A DNA stretch of 64,000 nt from Sporomusa silvacetica DSM 10669 (GTDB lineage Bacteria; Bacillota; Negativicutes; Sporomusales; Sporomusaceae): contig NZ_LSLK01000113.1 of NCBI RefSeq assembly GCF_002257705.1, forward strand, positions 124,001 to 188,000, read 5' to 3'. This document shows positions 19,090-26,982 of this stretch, in pieces (position 1 is the first letter of the stretch; each line of letters opens with the position of its first letter). The notes beneath the pieces are model-generated. The model ran no database searches. It was given only the letters and a program-made list of their open reading frames with translations, and had not been told where the DNA came from. Made by a program: the position numbers and the translations under genes.

Positions 19090-19704
19090 TCACCCTTTAT
19101 GGTTACAAACTACAGGGAGTGTCGCCGTTGCAAATTCATGTACCAGCACCGCCGGCTCCTGGCAAGTCATGGCCTCTGACATGACGCAGCAACCCTTCGC
19201 TCCACTTTCCAATATCTCCTTCGCGTTGTTGCTGGTAATCCCGCCAATGGCGAAAACTGGCAGGGAAACGGCTTGGCAGACTTGCCGCAAAAAAGACAAC
19301 CCACGGGGCGGGGTCCCTTTTTTGCACTCTGTGGCATAAATATGCCCTGCCACGATGTAGGCCGCCCCCAATGCCTGTGCTTCCTCCGCTTCAACAACCG
19401 AGTGGACCGACGCCCCAACAAGTAAGGAATGCACTCCCTTTTGATAGGCTCGTAAGGCTGGCAGCGACAATTGCAGATGTGTAAGCTTCATTTTCTCGGC
19501 AACAGTGCTGTTTTGATGGAGAATCAGGAGCACTCCATAGCGGTCACATATTGCTTTTACTTTCCAGGCCAGCCGCTCATATGACGGCAAATCCAAATCC
19601 CTTTCCCGCAGCAGTACCGCATAGGGCTTTGCCTGGGCCAATTGCTGAATGCGGTATAGAAAATTTTCTTGGCACAGCTTGCGCTGAGTCACACAAATCA
19701 GCAT
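19090..19704 (-). CDS. Thiamine phosphate synthase-like protein (ThiE/TenI family)
   Basis: This 204-residue TIM-barrel protein is of the ThiE/TenI family, with VLLRERDLDL (early phosphate/thiazole-pocket segment), GASVHSVVEAEEAQALGAAYIVAGHIYAT, GTPPRGLSFLRQV and VFAIGGITSNNAKEILESGAKG. True ThiE couples the pyrimidine and thiazole phosphates; TenI aromatises the thiazole tautomer. As last gene of the thiazole operon, TenI activity (thiazole tautomerase) is at least as likely as ThiE. It starts 5 bp past thiH. Confidence 0.8.
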   Translation of the reverse strand: MLICVTQRKLCQENFLYRIQQLAQAKPYAVLLRERDLDLPSYERLAWKVKAICDRYGVLLILHQNSTVAEKMKLTHLQLSLPALRAYQKGVHSLLVGASVHSVVEAEEAQALGAAYIVAGHIYATECKKGTPPRGLSFLRQVCQAVSLPVFAIGGITSNNAKEILESGAKGCCVMSEAMTCQEPAVLVHEFATATLPVVCNHKG

Positions 19705-19709
19705 GCGCT

Positions 19710-20861
19710 CTACACTCTCACATAGTCGGTATAAACCGGTTGGAGCCCTCTGCCAAGAATCATCTGATGAACCTCTACTACACTGCGTGGATCGGCAATC
19801 TCAAATTGCTCGTCGCCCTTTTCTTCTGCTGTGTGGCCCCCGACACCAACACTTACTCCGGCCGAGATTTTGGTAGCCGCCATACCGATGACATGGTCGC
19901 GAAACCCGGCGCGCTCCCGGGTGGAAATTGTTATTCCCGCAAACGGCATAAATAGGCGATATGCCAGCATAACCTGCAAGAGTTGCCGTTCGTGAACGTC
20001 ATTGGAATTGTTCTCAGCATTGTTAATAAAGGGCCGCAAGCGGGGAGTCGAAAAGGAAATTTCCGCATGGGGATATTTCTGCTGCAAAAAGTAGGCGTGC
20101 AGACCAACAGCAAAAGCGTCCTTCCGAAAGTCACCTAATCCCAGCAATGCACCGAAGGCTACGCCCCGCATTCCTCCCCGCAGAGCCCGCTCTTGGGCAT
20201 GAAAGCGATAGGGATAAATTCGTTTCGGTCCACGTAAATGAACCTGTTCATATTTGTCTGTATTGTATGTCTCCTGATAAACACAGACAAAGTCGGTCCC
20301 GCATGTATGTAAGTACGCATATTCATCACTGTTTAAGGGGTAAATCTCAATCCCAACCGTCGAAAAATATCGGGCTGCACATTTGACGGCCTCCCCAATA
20401 TATTTGACTCCCGACTGATGGCGGGATTCGCCGGTGAGCAGCAGAATTTCTTTTAATCCTGTTGCAGCTATCGCTTTTAGCTCCGCTTCGATTTCCGTTA
20501 AAGTCAGCTTTCCCCTGTTGATCCGATTATGGCAGTTGAAGCCACAGTAGACGCAATGATTCTCACAATAGTTGGCAATATACAGTGGTGTAAACATCTG
20601 GATCGAGTTGCCAAAATGCATTCGGGTCGCCGCAGCAGCTTTCGCAGCCATTTCCTCCAGATAATCACCGGCCGCCGGAGACAAAATTGCTTCGTAATCT
20701 TTAATCGAAAGCCGTTCTTGCCGAAGCGCTCGCTGTACATCAGCACCAGTAACCTGCTGATAATCATACGTTTCCACCAAAGCACTGACTTTTTCCATCA
20801 AGTCTGAGTCAATAACCTCCATCCCTTCCAGATACGCCATATGATCTTCCCGACCTGTCAT
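19710..20861 (-). CDS. thiH: 2-iminoacetate synthase ThiH (radical SAM)
   Basis: This radical-SAM enzyme has the CxxxCxxC cluster motif in YCENHCVYCGFNC. It cleaves tyrosine to dehydroglycine plus p-cresol, supplying the C-N unit for the thiazole ring under anaerobic conditions. ThiH-type features include LLLTGESRHQ, CVYQETYN and the C-terminal GVSVGVGGH block. Several ATGs are possible. The one at 20861 lies 8 nt after GGAG, so I prefer it (383 residues). The gene overlaps the end of thiG if the upstream ATG at 20870 is used. Confidence 0.93.
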   Translation of the reverse strand: MTGREDHMAYLEGMEVIDSDLMEKVSALVETYDYQQVTGADVQRALRQERLSIKDYEAILSPAAGDYLEEMAAKAAAATRMHFGNSIQMFTPLYIANYCENHCVYCGFNCHNRINRGKLTLTEIEAELKAIAATGLKEILLLTGESRHQSGVKYIGEAVKCAARYFSTVGIEIYPLNSDEYAYLHTCGTDFVCVYQETYNTDKYEQVHLRGPKRIYPYRFHAQERALRGGMRGVAFGALLGLGDFRKDAFAVGLHAYFLQQKYPHAEISFSTPRLRPFINNAENNSNDVHERQLLQVMLAYRLFMPFAGITISTRERAGFRDHVIGMAATKISAGVSVGVGGHTAEEKGDEQFEIADPRSVVEVHQMILGRGLQPVYTDYVRV

Positions 20862-20866
20862 TATCA

Positions 20867-21634
20867 TCACTCCTCCAAAAATCCAGTCAACGGGCTAGAG
20901 GCCTCCGCCTGACCAGTCAAAATGCGCCCCAGGCCAGCTAGATACGCTGCCCGTCCTGCCTCAACGGCCTGTTTGAAAGCTTGTGCCATTTGGGCAATAT
21001 TGCCTGAGGTAGCGATAGCCGTATTACACATCACCGCATCCACACCCATTTCCATCGCTTCACAAGCTTGCGATGGTCGGCCGATTCCAGCATCGACAAT
21101 GATTGGTAGCTCGATTTCTTCCACCAGAATGCGGATGAAATCTTTGGTACACAGCCCTTTGTTGCTACCGATCGGCGCCCCCAGGGGCATGACTGAAGCT
21201 GCCCCGGCATCAACTAATGCGCGGGCGGCATTCAGATCCGGATACATGTAAGGCATAACAATGAATCCTTCTCTGGCCAGAATCTCCGTGGCCTTGATCG
21301 TTTCGTAGTTATCTGGCAGCAGGTATTTAGAATCATGAATGACCTCCAGTTTGATAAAGTCCCCGCAGCCTATTTCCCGGGCCAGCCGGGCAATCCGTAC
21401 GGCTTCCTCGGCGTTTCTGGCACCGGAAGTGTTCGGTAAGAGCGTAATTCCCTTGGGGATGTATTCCAGGATATTCTCCTGGCCCCCGACATTGGCACGG
21501 CGCAAGGCAAGCGTCACCATTTCCACTTCACCATGTTGTATCACCGACTGGGTCATTTCAAGTGAAAACTTACCAGATCCCAAAATCAATCGGGATTTAA
21601 ATTCATGTCCTCTAATTACAAGCTGATCGTTCAT
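20867..21634 (-). CDS. thiG: Thiazole synthase ThiG
   Basis: This is a 255-residue TIM-barrel thiazole synthase. It has the early FKSRLILGSGKF motif, the active-site lysine in DFIKLEVIHD, and the phosphate-binding segments SVMPLGAPIGSNKG and IIVDAGIGRPSQA. It joins deoxyxylulose phosphate, dehydroglycine from ThiH and ThiS thiocarboxylate sulfur. The start at 21634 follows AGGAAGG; the longer frame from 21709 overlaps thiF and has an atypical N-terminus. Confidence 0.95.
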   Translation of the reverse strand: MNDQLVIRGHEFKSRLILGSGKFSLEMTQSVIQHGEVEMVTLALRRANVGGQENILEYIPKGITLLPNTSGARNAEEAVRIARLAREIGCGDFIKLEVIHDSKYLLPDNYETIKATEILAREGFIVMPYMYPDLNAARALVDAGAASVMPLGAPIGSNKGLCTKDFIRILVEEIELPIIVDAGIGRPSQACEAMEMGVDAVMCNTAIATSGNIAQMAQAFKQAVEAGRAAYLAGLGRILTGQAEASSPLTGFLEE

Positions 21635-21648
21635 ACTAAGCACCTTCC

Positions 21649-22452
21649 TCATATTTCTTCCATTCCCACTAACAGCCGCAAAATCATATTGGCCTGATGT
21701 CCAGCACAAATCTGCACTCTGGGAGCCATTAACCCTGAGCCGATTCCGGCGCCGTTTTCAAGGTCACCACACACATACAGCCGCTTAAGGGGTCTTGTTG
21801 TTTTGATCAAATTGGAACTCGCAAACCCGGCCATGCCCGAAGCGGCAACAATCTTGATATCTGGCAGTTTTTCCAAGGCCGTATTCACCAGCATTGCCTT
21901 AGCATTTGGCTTATCAAAAGCCTCACACAGAATTTCGTAGCCGCAGAACAGTTCGGCCACATTGCCTACTTCTACCCGAATGGTACGGATTTCGATTTGA
22001 ATGAACGGATTAATTTCTACCAACTGGCTTTGCAATGCCAGGGTTTTTGTCATCCCCAGATGACGAATGTAGTAGCTTTGCCGATTCAAATTGCTGGGTT
22101 CGACAATATCAAAATCAACCAACAGCAACTGCCCAACTCCAATTCTCGCAAGCATGACGGCAATATTGGAACCCAGCCCTCCTAATCCAGCAATGGCTAC
22201 GCGACCCTGTTTCAACTTTTTATGTACTGCTGGAGTATGCCGTGCCATCATCATGCTTTCCAGTTCGTCTTGGGCAGGCATAGTGCCTTTACGGATGATC
22301 GTCAGGGTATCCTTTTCCGTCAAAGGACAGTCACTATCAATCTGAAAGCCATTTAAAATAACAATGTCGGTATCATTTCCAAGCTGCGCTCGCGCTTCAA
22401 AAGCGGTACGACATGCGATAAGCCGCTTTTTCCCATTGACCTCAATCTGCAT
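21649..22452 (-). CDS. thiF: ThiF sulfur-carrier adenylyltransferase with N-terminal ThiS-like domain
   Basis: The C-terminal about 200 residues are an E1-like adenylating domain with the ATP motif VAIAGLGGLGSNIAVMLARIG and a DFDIVEPSNLNRQ segment. The first about 60 residues (MQIEVNGKKRLIA... LTEKDTLTIIRKG) resemble a beta-grasp ThiS-like domain that lacks a terminal Gly-Gly. ThiF activates the C-terminus of ThiS for sulfur transfer. The ATG at 22452 follows AGGTGG. It overlaps the thiS stop region and is coupled to it. The N-terminal domain may be a degenerate or regulatory ThiS copy. Confidence 0.9.
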   Translation of the reverse strand: MQIEVNGKKRLIACRTAFEARAQLGNDTDIVILNGFQIDSDCPLTEKDTLTIIRKGTMPAQDELESMMMARHTPAVHKKLKQGRVAIAGLGGLGSNIAVMLARIGVGQLLLVDFDIVEPSNLNRQSYYIRHLGMTKTLALQSQLVEINPFIQIEIRTIRVEVGNVAELFCGYEILCEAFDKPNAKAMLVNTALEKLPDIKIVAASGMAGFASSNLIKTTRPLKRLYVCGDLENGAGIGSGLMAPRVQICAGHQANMILRLLVGMEEI

Positions 22453-22454
22453 CT

Positions 22455-22649
22455 TCAACCACCACCTACAAATCGAACGATTTCCAGCATATCTTCATTG
22501 GAAAGCCTGATGCTTTCATACTCTGCTTTGGGAACAATCACCCCGTTGCGCTCCACCGCAATGCTTTTGCAATCAAATTGCTCTGCCGTTAAGAACTCGA
22601 ATAAAGTTTGCTCTTGTTCCAGTAGAACCACCTTACCGTTTAGTTTCAT
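22455..22649 (-). CDS. thiS: Sulfur carrier protein ThiS
   Basis: This 64-residue ubiquitin-like protein ends in Gly-Gly-Gly (RFVGGG), the terminal Gly being thiocarboxylated by ThiF. FLTAEQFDCKSIAVERNGVIVPK is the usual ThiS core. It is first in thiS-F-G-H-E/tenI. The ribosome-binding region is an uninterrupted tract of 11 G (22654-22664 on the plus strand as C), 4 nt before the ATG. Confidence 0.93.
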   Translation of the reverse strand: MKLNGKVVLLEQEQTLFEFLTAEQFDCKSIAVERNGVIVPKAEYESIRLSNEDMLEIVRFVGGG

Positions 22650-22653
22650 TGCT

Positions 22654-22664
22654 CCCCCCCCCCC
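22654..22664 (-). promoter_or_regulatory. Poly-G (11) tract at the thiS ribosome-binding site
   Basis: The minus strand reads A6, then G11, then AGCA and the ATG of thiS, so the Shine-Dalgarno sequence is itself a homopolymer. Only about 40 bp separate the start codon from the upstream terminator at 22690, which leaves no room for a TPP riboswitch. The tract could be prone to slippage. Confidence 0.6.
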
Positions 22665-22689
22665 TTTTTTCTAGGACAAATAAAAAAAA

Positions 22690-22735
22690 CACAAAATGAG
22701 ACTGACACCCTTTCGGTGGTGTCCCCCATTTTGTG
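22690..22735 (-). terminator. Terminator of the TVP38-family gene
   Basis: Arms CACAAAATG and CATTTTGTG enclose a GACACC/GGTGTC stem with a TTTCGG-type loop. On the minus strand a T8 run follows at 22682-22689. It ends leftward transcription from 22857 and isolates the thi operon. Confidence 0.9.
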
Positions 22736-22856
22736 CTCTCTTTTAATTTTTATCAATATAACAATAACACGTTCCTTATTACAAATCAAGAGTCTGGTTT
22801 TTGTTACTTCTACATAAACACACCTGTCTTTGCTGTCAAGCTAATCCTCAGTTTTC

Positions 22857-23513
22857 CTAACGCCCCCGACACAGTACTCGTAAATAAATACTCATTATAA
22901 TAATAAGTACGCCAACCGCCACAGTCATTTGTAGAGATTGGAACAAGACATTGCCAAAACAGCTGAACGCGATAGCTCCAGGCACACTGCCCATCACTGT
23001 CGCCGAAATATATGGGCAAAATCGCACCTTCGACAATCCGGCAAGAAAACTAACAGCGTCCCACGGTAACACTGGGGCTAGACGCAGCATCAATACTGTC
23101 CTAAAACCATGCCGCGCTGCCTGATTATCTAGATCTTCCAGCAGTATCCACTTAGACCAAGATCGCTTGAGCCTGTCACGTCCCAGCAGCCGAGCTACCC
23201 CAAAGCACAAAGCGGCCCCGCAGACTGTACCAACAATTAGGTATATTGATCCCCACAGCGGCCCGAACGCTAGGCCGCCGGCAACAGCCAAAATAATGGC
23301 TGGAAAGAAAAAAAACGGCCGGAAAATATTACATAAAATGTACATTAATGGAGCCCAATATCCTAAGGACAGAATCGTGTCTCGAATCGTCTCCGGTTTA
23401 AACCGTTCGATGCCAAACTCATAAACATATAGAATACCTAGTATGATAATGACAAAGCCTGCGAAATATCCGGCTAATGGCGGTCTAAATGCCGTTTGAT
23501 TGTAGTATCTCAT
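22857..23513 (-). CDS. TVP38/TMEM64 (DedA-like) membrane protein
   Basis: This 218-residue protein has about five membrane helices and the VTT-domain core GGLAFGPLWGSIYLIVGTVCGAALCFGVARLLGR. It also has the FRTVLMLRLAPVLPWDAVSFLAGLSKV segment (conserved Arg and Pro). Family members are linked to lipid scrambling or membrane homeostasis; the role here is unknown. No strong ribosome-binding site precedes the ATG. Confidence 0.85.
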   Translation of the reverse strand: MRYYNQTAFRPPLAGYFAGFVIIILGILYVYEFGIERFKPETIRDTILSLGYWAPLMYILCNIFRPFFFFPAIILAVAGGLAFGPLWGSIYLIVGTVCGAALCFGVARLLGRDRLKRSWSKWILLEDLDNQAARHGFRTVLMLRLAPVLPWDAVSFLAGLSKVRFCPYISATVMGSVPGAIAFSCFGNVLFQSLQMTVAVGVLIIIMSIYLRVLCRGR

Positions 23514-23574
23514 TTGTGTTAATTATAGCCGCTATATGACTCAAATGTAAAGAAGAATATGGATCCCCCAGGCC

Positions 23575-23685
23575 TCAGCCTGGGGGACAACACATTTCCA
23601 GTTCGTTTGCCAAGGCAGCTAACATTCCAGCAGCAGCTTGAATTTCCTCCATTGAAGCAGTTTGCTCCTCAGTAGATGCGGCTAC
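23575..23685 (-). pseudogene. Remnant of a methyl-accepting chemotaxis protein C-terminus
   Basis: The minus strand encodes VAASTEEQTASMEEIQAAAG followed by MLAALANELEM and a TGA shortly after. This matches the methylation-helix end of a chemoreceptor (compare ATEEQSASMEEI in the intact receptor at 9583). No upstream coding part remains. A GGATCCCCC-type inverted repeat (CCCCCAGG/CCTGGGGG, 23565-23585) overlaps its end. It is a stranded gene tail, probably left by a deletion. Confidence 0.8.
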
Positions 23686-23708
23686 ATAAATCCACTTCCT
23701 TTTGTACC

Positions 23709-24485
23709 TCAATAAGAGACGCCTCCCTTGTTTTCTGCGCTCTCACTCAGCTGTTTTCTTCTATATACTTTGGGTGTCATATTCATGTGCTGCACAAAGA
23801 CGCGATTAAAATAGGATGGATCAGTAAAACCACATTCACTGGAAATGCGATAAGCGGGATAATTGGTGGTTTCCAATAATTTACAAGCATACTCAATCTT
23901 CAACTTACTTACATAATCTATATAGCTGACCCCTACTTCTTTTTTAAAGATGCGGCTGAAATATTGGGGATTCAAAAATACATAGGACGAAACCAATTGC
24001 AACGGTAATTTTTGTTTAAAGTTATCATGGATATATTTTTTGGATTTTTCAATAAAATATATCTGGTTGATTTCTGGTTCCGCAATTTCTTCGTCGGCCT
24101 GTACCTGGCACGCAACTACAGTAGTCAGCAGATCATGGAATATTTGTTTGAAAACAGACGGTTTGATGGGTTTGAGTAAGTACTCATGAACGCGGAGGCG
24201 AATTGCTGTTTGCGCATAAGAAAAGTCTGAATAGGCCGATAGGATTATAACACATGCCTGGGGGAGAAATTTCTTTATCTCCTGAAGCGCCTGTAAACCG
24301 TCCATTTCAGGAATAAGTATATCCATCACTATGATGTCTGGTCGATATTTTTTTGCCAGTTTGACCGCCTGAATTCCACTTTCACAAGTCAGTATTGTAT
24401 CTTTAGGATGAAGCGTTTCGGCCACAATTGATTTGAGAAATTTCAATTCGAGTAATTCATCTTCCACAATTAAAACTACACTCAT
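23709..24485 (-). CDS. AraC-type response regulator (partner of the PocR-domain kinase)
   Basis: This 258-residue protein has an N-terminal receiver domain (phosphoacceptor D55 in IIVMDILIPEMDG, K near 105 in YLLKPIKP). A C-terminal AraC helix-turn-helix pair follows (LVSSYVFLNPQYFSRIFKKEVG and RISSECGFTDPSYFNRVFVQ). The gene starts 3 bp after the histidine-kinase gene ends. Position next to the choline microcompartment operon suggests it activates that operon; this is inferred from context. Confidence 0.93.
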   Translation of the reverse strand: MSVVLIVEDELLELKFLKSIVAETLHPKDTILTCESGIQAVKLAKKYRPDIIVMDILIPEMDGLQALQEIKKFLPQACVIILSAYSDFSYAQTAIRLRVHEYLLKPIKPSVFKQIFHDLLTTVVACQVQADEEIAEPEINQIYFIEKSKKYIHDNFKQKLPLQLVSSYVFLNPQYFSRIFKKEVGVSYIDYVSKLKIEYACKLLETTNYPAYRISSECGFTDPSYFNRVFVQHMNMTPKVYRRKQLSESAENKGGVSY

Positions 24486-24487
24486 CG

Positions 24488-25684
24488 CTATCGCCTCGCA
24501 ATAGGTTTGGTGGGAATAGAGATGGTGACGGTACTTCCGCTATAGTCTGATTTTACGATTGTTAACCCATAATTATCGCCGAAATATCGTTTCAATCGTT
24601 TGTCCGTACTGCGAAAACCTATTCCCAGCTTATTTTCTGATTGCTGAAGACTTTGTAAAACTTCTTTGGGAAACCCATTCCCATTATCTATGACAGAAAT
24701 ATTGATATCATTTTTATATTTTTCCGCATAAATTATCACCTTGCCTCCATCCCTTTTAGGGGTAATGCCATGAATAAGAGCATTCTCAACAATGGGTTGT
24801 ATGATCATATTGGGTATTCTATAGGGTTTTATATGGTCTGCAATATCAATTTCATATTCCAGACGATTTTTAAATCTTATTTTCTGAATATAAAGGTATT
24901 TTTTTATATTTTCCATCTCTGCTCCGATTGTGTGTAACTCATCATCTTGTTTTAAATTGTACCGCAATAAATCGGAAAGACAATAAATGAGTTCTTCGGT
25001 TGTATGTGATTTTTCAAAATAGGCGATACGTGCTATGGAATTTAAGGTATTAAACAGGAAATGCGGGTTAATCACCAAAGACATATTTTTTGCTTCCAGG
25101 TCAATAATCTTTTTTTCCAGCATTTCTTTTTCAATCGACAATCTTGCTATGGCCGTATTGGTATCATTAGTAACGCTTTCAGGAAAATCATAAAAAATAT
25201 TTTTGGCAATATGGTTGCAAAGCTGTTCATGAATTTCAATTTTGTTTTCTTCGATGGTTTTTATCGCTGCAATTGATTTGGCAATAAATTCCGGTTCGAG
25301 GTTTTTCTCCTTTGCTATGGCCATTATATCAATCAGATATTTCTGATATTCACTATCTGTTGAATAAACCTGCGCTCCGACGAGATAGCCTATGGTTTGG
25401 TTATTAATAGGGACTGGCAAAATAATATTTGCCAGCCCATACCGGCAGATAAATCGGTCTCCCTTACCTATTTTTAATCTAGAAACATAATCTGAGCATA
25501 TCCGCGTTTCATGTTCCTGGCAAACAAGTTTGCAAAAATTGGGAGACGGATTGAATTCAAGTAAAATATCGCCAGTAGTATCTATCAGCTGTAATGAAAT
25601 ATTGGATAGGGATAAAAGTCCGCTATAGCGAGAATACAGATTGGAATCTATTAATTTTTTTAGTATTTTGTCAGTCTCATTCAT
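24488..25684 (-). CDS. PocR-domain sensor histidine kinase (LytS/YesM type)
   Basis: This 398-residue soluble kinase has an N-terminal PocR ligand-binding domain (about 15-165). Its typical cysteines are in FCKLVCQEHETRIC and FICRYGLANIILPV, and it has GYLVGAQVY. A short coiled coil, the phosphoacceptor INPHFLFNTLNSIAR (near 210) and an HATPase domain (QPIVENALIHGI, DNGNGFP) follow. No membrane segment is present, so it should sense a cytoplasmic small molecule. PocR domains are frequent in regulators of microcompartment loci, and choline or a product is a plausible ligand here. Confidence 0.92.
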   Translation of the reverse strand: MNETDKILKKLIDSNLYSRYSGLLSLSNISLQLIDTTGDILLEFNPSPNFCKLVCQEHETRICSDYVSRLKIGKGDRFICRYGLANIILPVPINNQTIGYLVGAQVYSTDSEYQKYLIDIMAIAKEKNLEPEFIAKSIAAIKTIEENKIEIHEQLCNHIAKNIFYDFPESVTNDTNTAIARLSIEKEMLEKKIIDLEAKNMSLVINPHFLFNTLNSIARIAYFEKSHTTEELIYCLSDLLRYNLKQDDELHTIGAEMENIKKYLYIQKIRFKNRLEYEIDIADHIKPYRIPNMIIQPIVENALIHGITPKRDGGKVIIYAEKYKNDINISVIDNGNGFPKEVLQSLQQSENKLGIGFRSTDKRLKRYFGDNYGLTIVKSDYSGSTVTISIPTKPIARR

Positions 25685-26019
25685 ACTTTTCGCCCTAAAT
25701 TCCTTTTCTATGATCGATTCTATTTTGCTTTAGTGAACGCGAAGCAACGCTAAACATCGAAACTTCAGGTTGGGGCTCTACCCCACCTGAAGTAATTCTT
25801 GCTCGCTTATTTTTGATATGTTCCCATTTTCTCACTAATTTCGCAAAATAATATCATTTTAAAGCAAAATTTTACATTTTCTATAATACACCAGCAGTAT
25901 AAAAATGTAAATAGGACCAAGCTGGCTGTTGACAGATGTAATCCCCGCTTAGAAAAGACGAAAGCCAAAACCTCCAAAGGAGATTTTGACCTTTGTCGTA
26001 TTGGCTGTCTAATTGTTGC
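25685..26019. repeat. Intergenic region with two hairpins
   Basis: This region lies between the BMC operon end and the kinase gene. It has a perfect-arm hairpin at 25762-25793 (ACTTCAGGTGGGG-like arms around CTCTA) that resembles the 9.3-kb repeats in its CTTCAG..CTGAAG ends. A second long hairpin at 25958-25997 (GACgAAAG...CTTTgTC with inner CTCC/GGAG) lies 23 bp after the last BMC gene and may terminate the operon, though its T-run is weak. The promoter for the two-component genes should lie here, but I did not find a convincing one. Confidence 0.55.
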
Positions 26020-26310
26020 TTATGCTTCCTTCTTGGCTACGGGAAGTATCAGTTCTACGTCACCATGAGGACGTGGAATAACATGAACGGAAATTAGTTC
26101 ACCTACTCGCTGAGCAGCAGCAGCGCCGGCATCGGTTGCTGCTTTTACAGCACCAACATCGCCTCTTACCATAACGGTTACCAAACCACCACCGACGAAT
26201 TCGCGGCCAATCAAATATACGTTGGCAGCTTTAACCATGGCGTCTGCCGCTTCAATTGCTCCTACCAGACCTTTGGTTTCAATTAATCCTAAAGCTTCTG
26301 TTTTACTCAT
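26020..26310 (-). CDS. BMC-H hexameric shell protein (EutM/PduA type)
   Basis: This 96-residue single BMC domain (ALGLIETKGLVGAIEAADAM... VTVMVRGDVGAVKAATDAG) has HVIPRPHGDVE near the C-terminus. It forms hexameric shell tiles with a central pore that passes substrates. An AGGAGG site precedes the ATG. It is the last gene of the operon. Confidence 0.95.
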   Translation of the reverse strand: MSKTEALGLIETKGLVGAIEAADAMVKAANVYLIGREFVGGGLVTVMVRGDVGAVKAATDAGAAAAQRVGELISVHVIPRPHGDVELILPVAKKEA

Positions 26311-26322
26311 TTTTGTTTCCTC

Positions 26323-26982
26323 CTAAATTTTTTTTATAATCGTTATTCTTGAGGTTGATGCGAGACTCATAGCATTCGCTTCTTCCGTGTCGATATGACA
26401 TTCAAGCGCTGAGGTGTTGTTAGCTCTGATGATGACATTCGAGTAAGTTCCTCCCCGAAGTCCATCTATTTGGATGCTTACCAGTTCTCCATCGGCTACG
26501 CCAAGGTGGTTTGCCTGGTCTGTAGTCATATGAATGTGCCGCTGCGCAATCATAAGGCCTTTGGCAAGAAGGATACTTCCTTGGGGACCAATGAGAGTGA
26601 TTCCCGGAGTTCCTTGCAGATCGCCAGACAATCTCACCGGTGCTGTTTTGCCAAGTTTGAAGCAATCTGCCTGAAGTATTTCTACCTGCGTTTCGCTTCT
26701 CGCTGGTCCGAGGATGCGAACTTTTTCAATTGCACCTTTGGGCCCGGCTATGGTCAAAGTTTCCTTGCAGGCATATTGCAGGGGTTGGGATAAATCCTTG
26801 GTTTTTGCCAATTGATATCCTGCACCAAACAGGGTGTTCAAATCTGTTTGGGAAAGATGAATATGACGGTTAGATATTCCTACAGGTATGGAGTTATCGT
26901 CCTGCTTCAAATCCCCCCCTTCTTTGATTGCTTCCAGCAGAAGTGCTGCTAAAGCGTCATACTTCCCCACTTTATTTATCAC
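26323..26982 (-). CDS. pduL: PduL phosphotransacylase
   Basis: This 219-residue PduL has the two-barrel zinc enzyme motifs: VGISNRHIHLSQTDL (metal His pair), LGPARSETQVEI, VRLSGDLQGTPG and AQRHIHMTTDQA. It converts acetyl-CoA to acetyl phosphate, regenerating CoA inside the compartment. The first about 20 residues (YDALAALLLEAIKEG) form an amphipathic helix followed by a linker, as in encapsulation peptides. The GTG start at 26982 overlaps the aldehyde dehydrogenase stop, so translation is coupled; an in-frame GTG at 26970 is an alternative. Confidence 0.92.
   Translation of the reverse strand: MINKVGKYDALAALLLEAIKEGGDLKQDDNSIPVGISNRHIHLSQTDLNTLFGAGYQLAKTKDLSQPLQYACKETLTIAGPKGAIEKVRILGPARSETQVEILQADCFKLGKTAPVRLSGDLQGTPGITLIGPQGSILLAKGLMIAQRHIHMTTDQANHLGVADGELVSIQIDGLRGGTYSNVIIRANNTSALECHIDTEEANAMSLASTSRITIIKKI

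Noticed and set aside
22640..22700. TPP riboswitch upstream of the thi operon
   Set aside because: There is too little space and no CTGAGA/ACCTGA-type motif on the minus strand.
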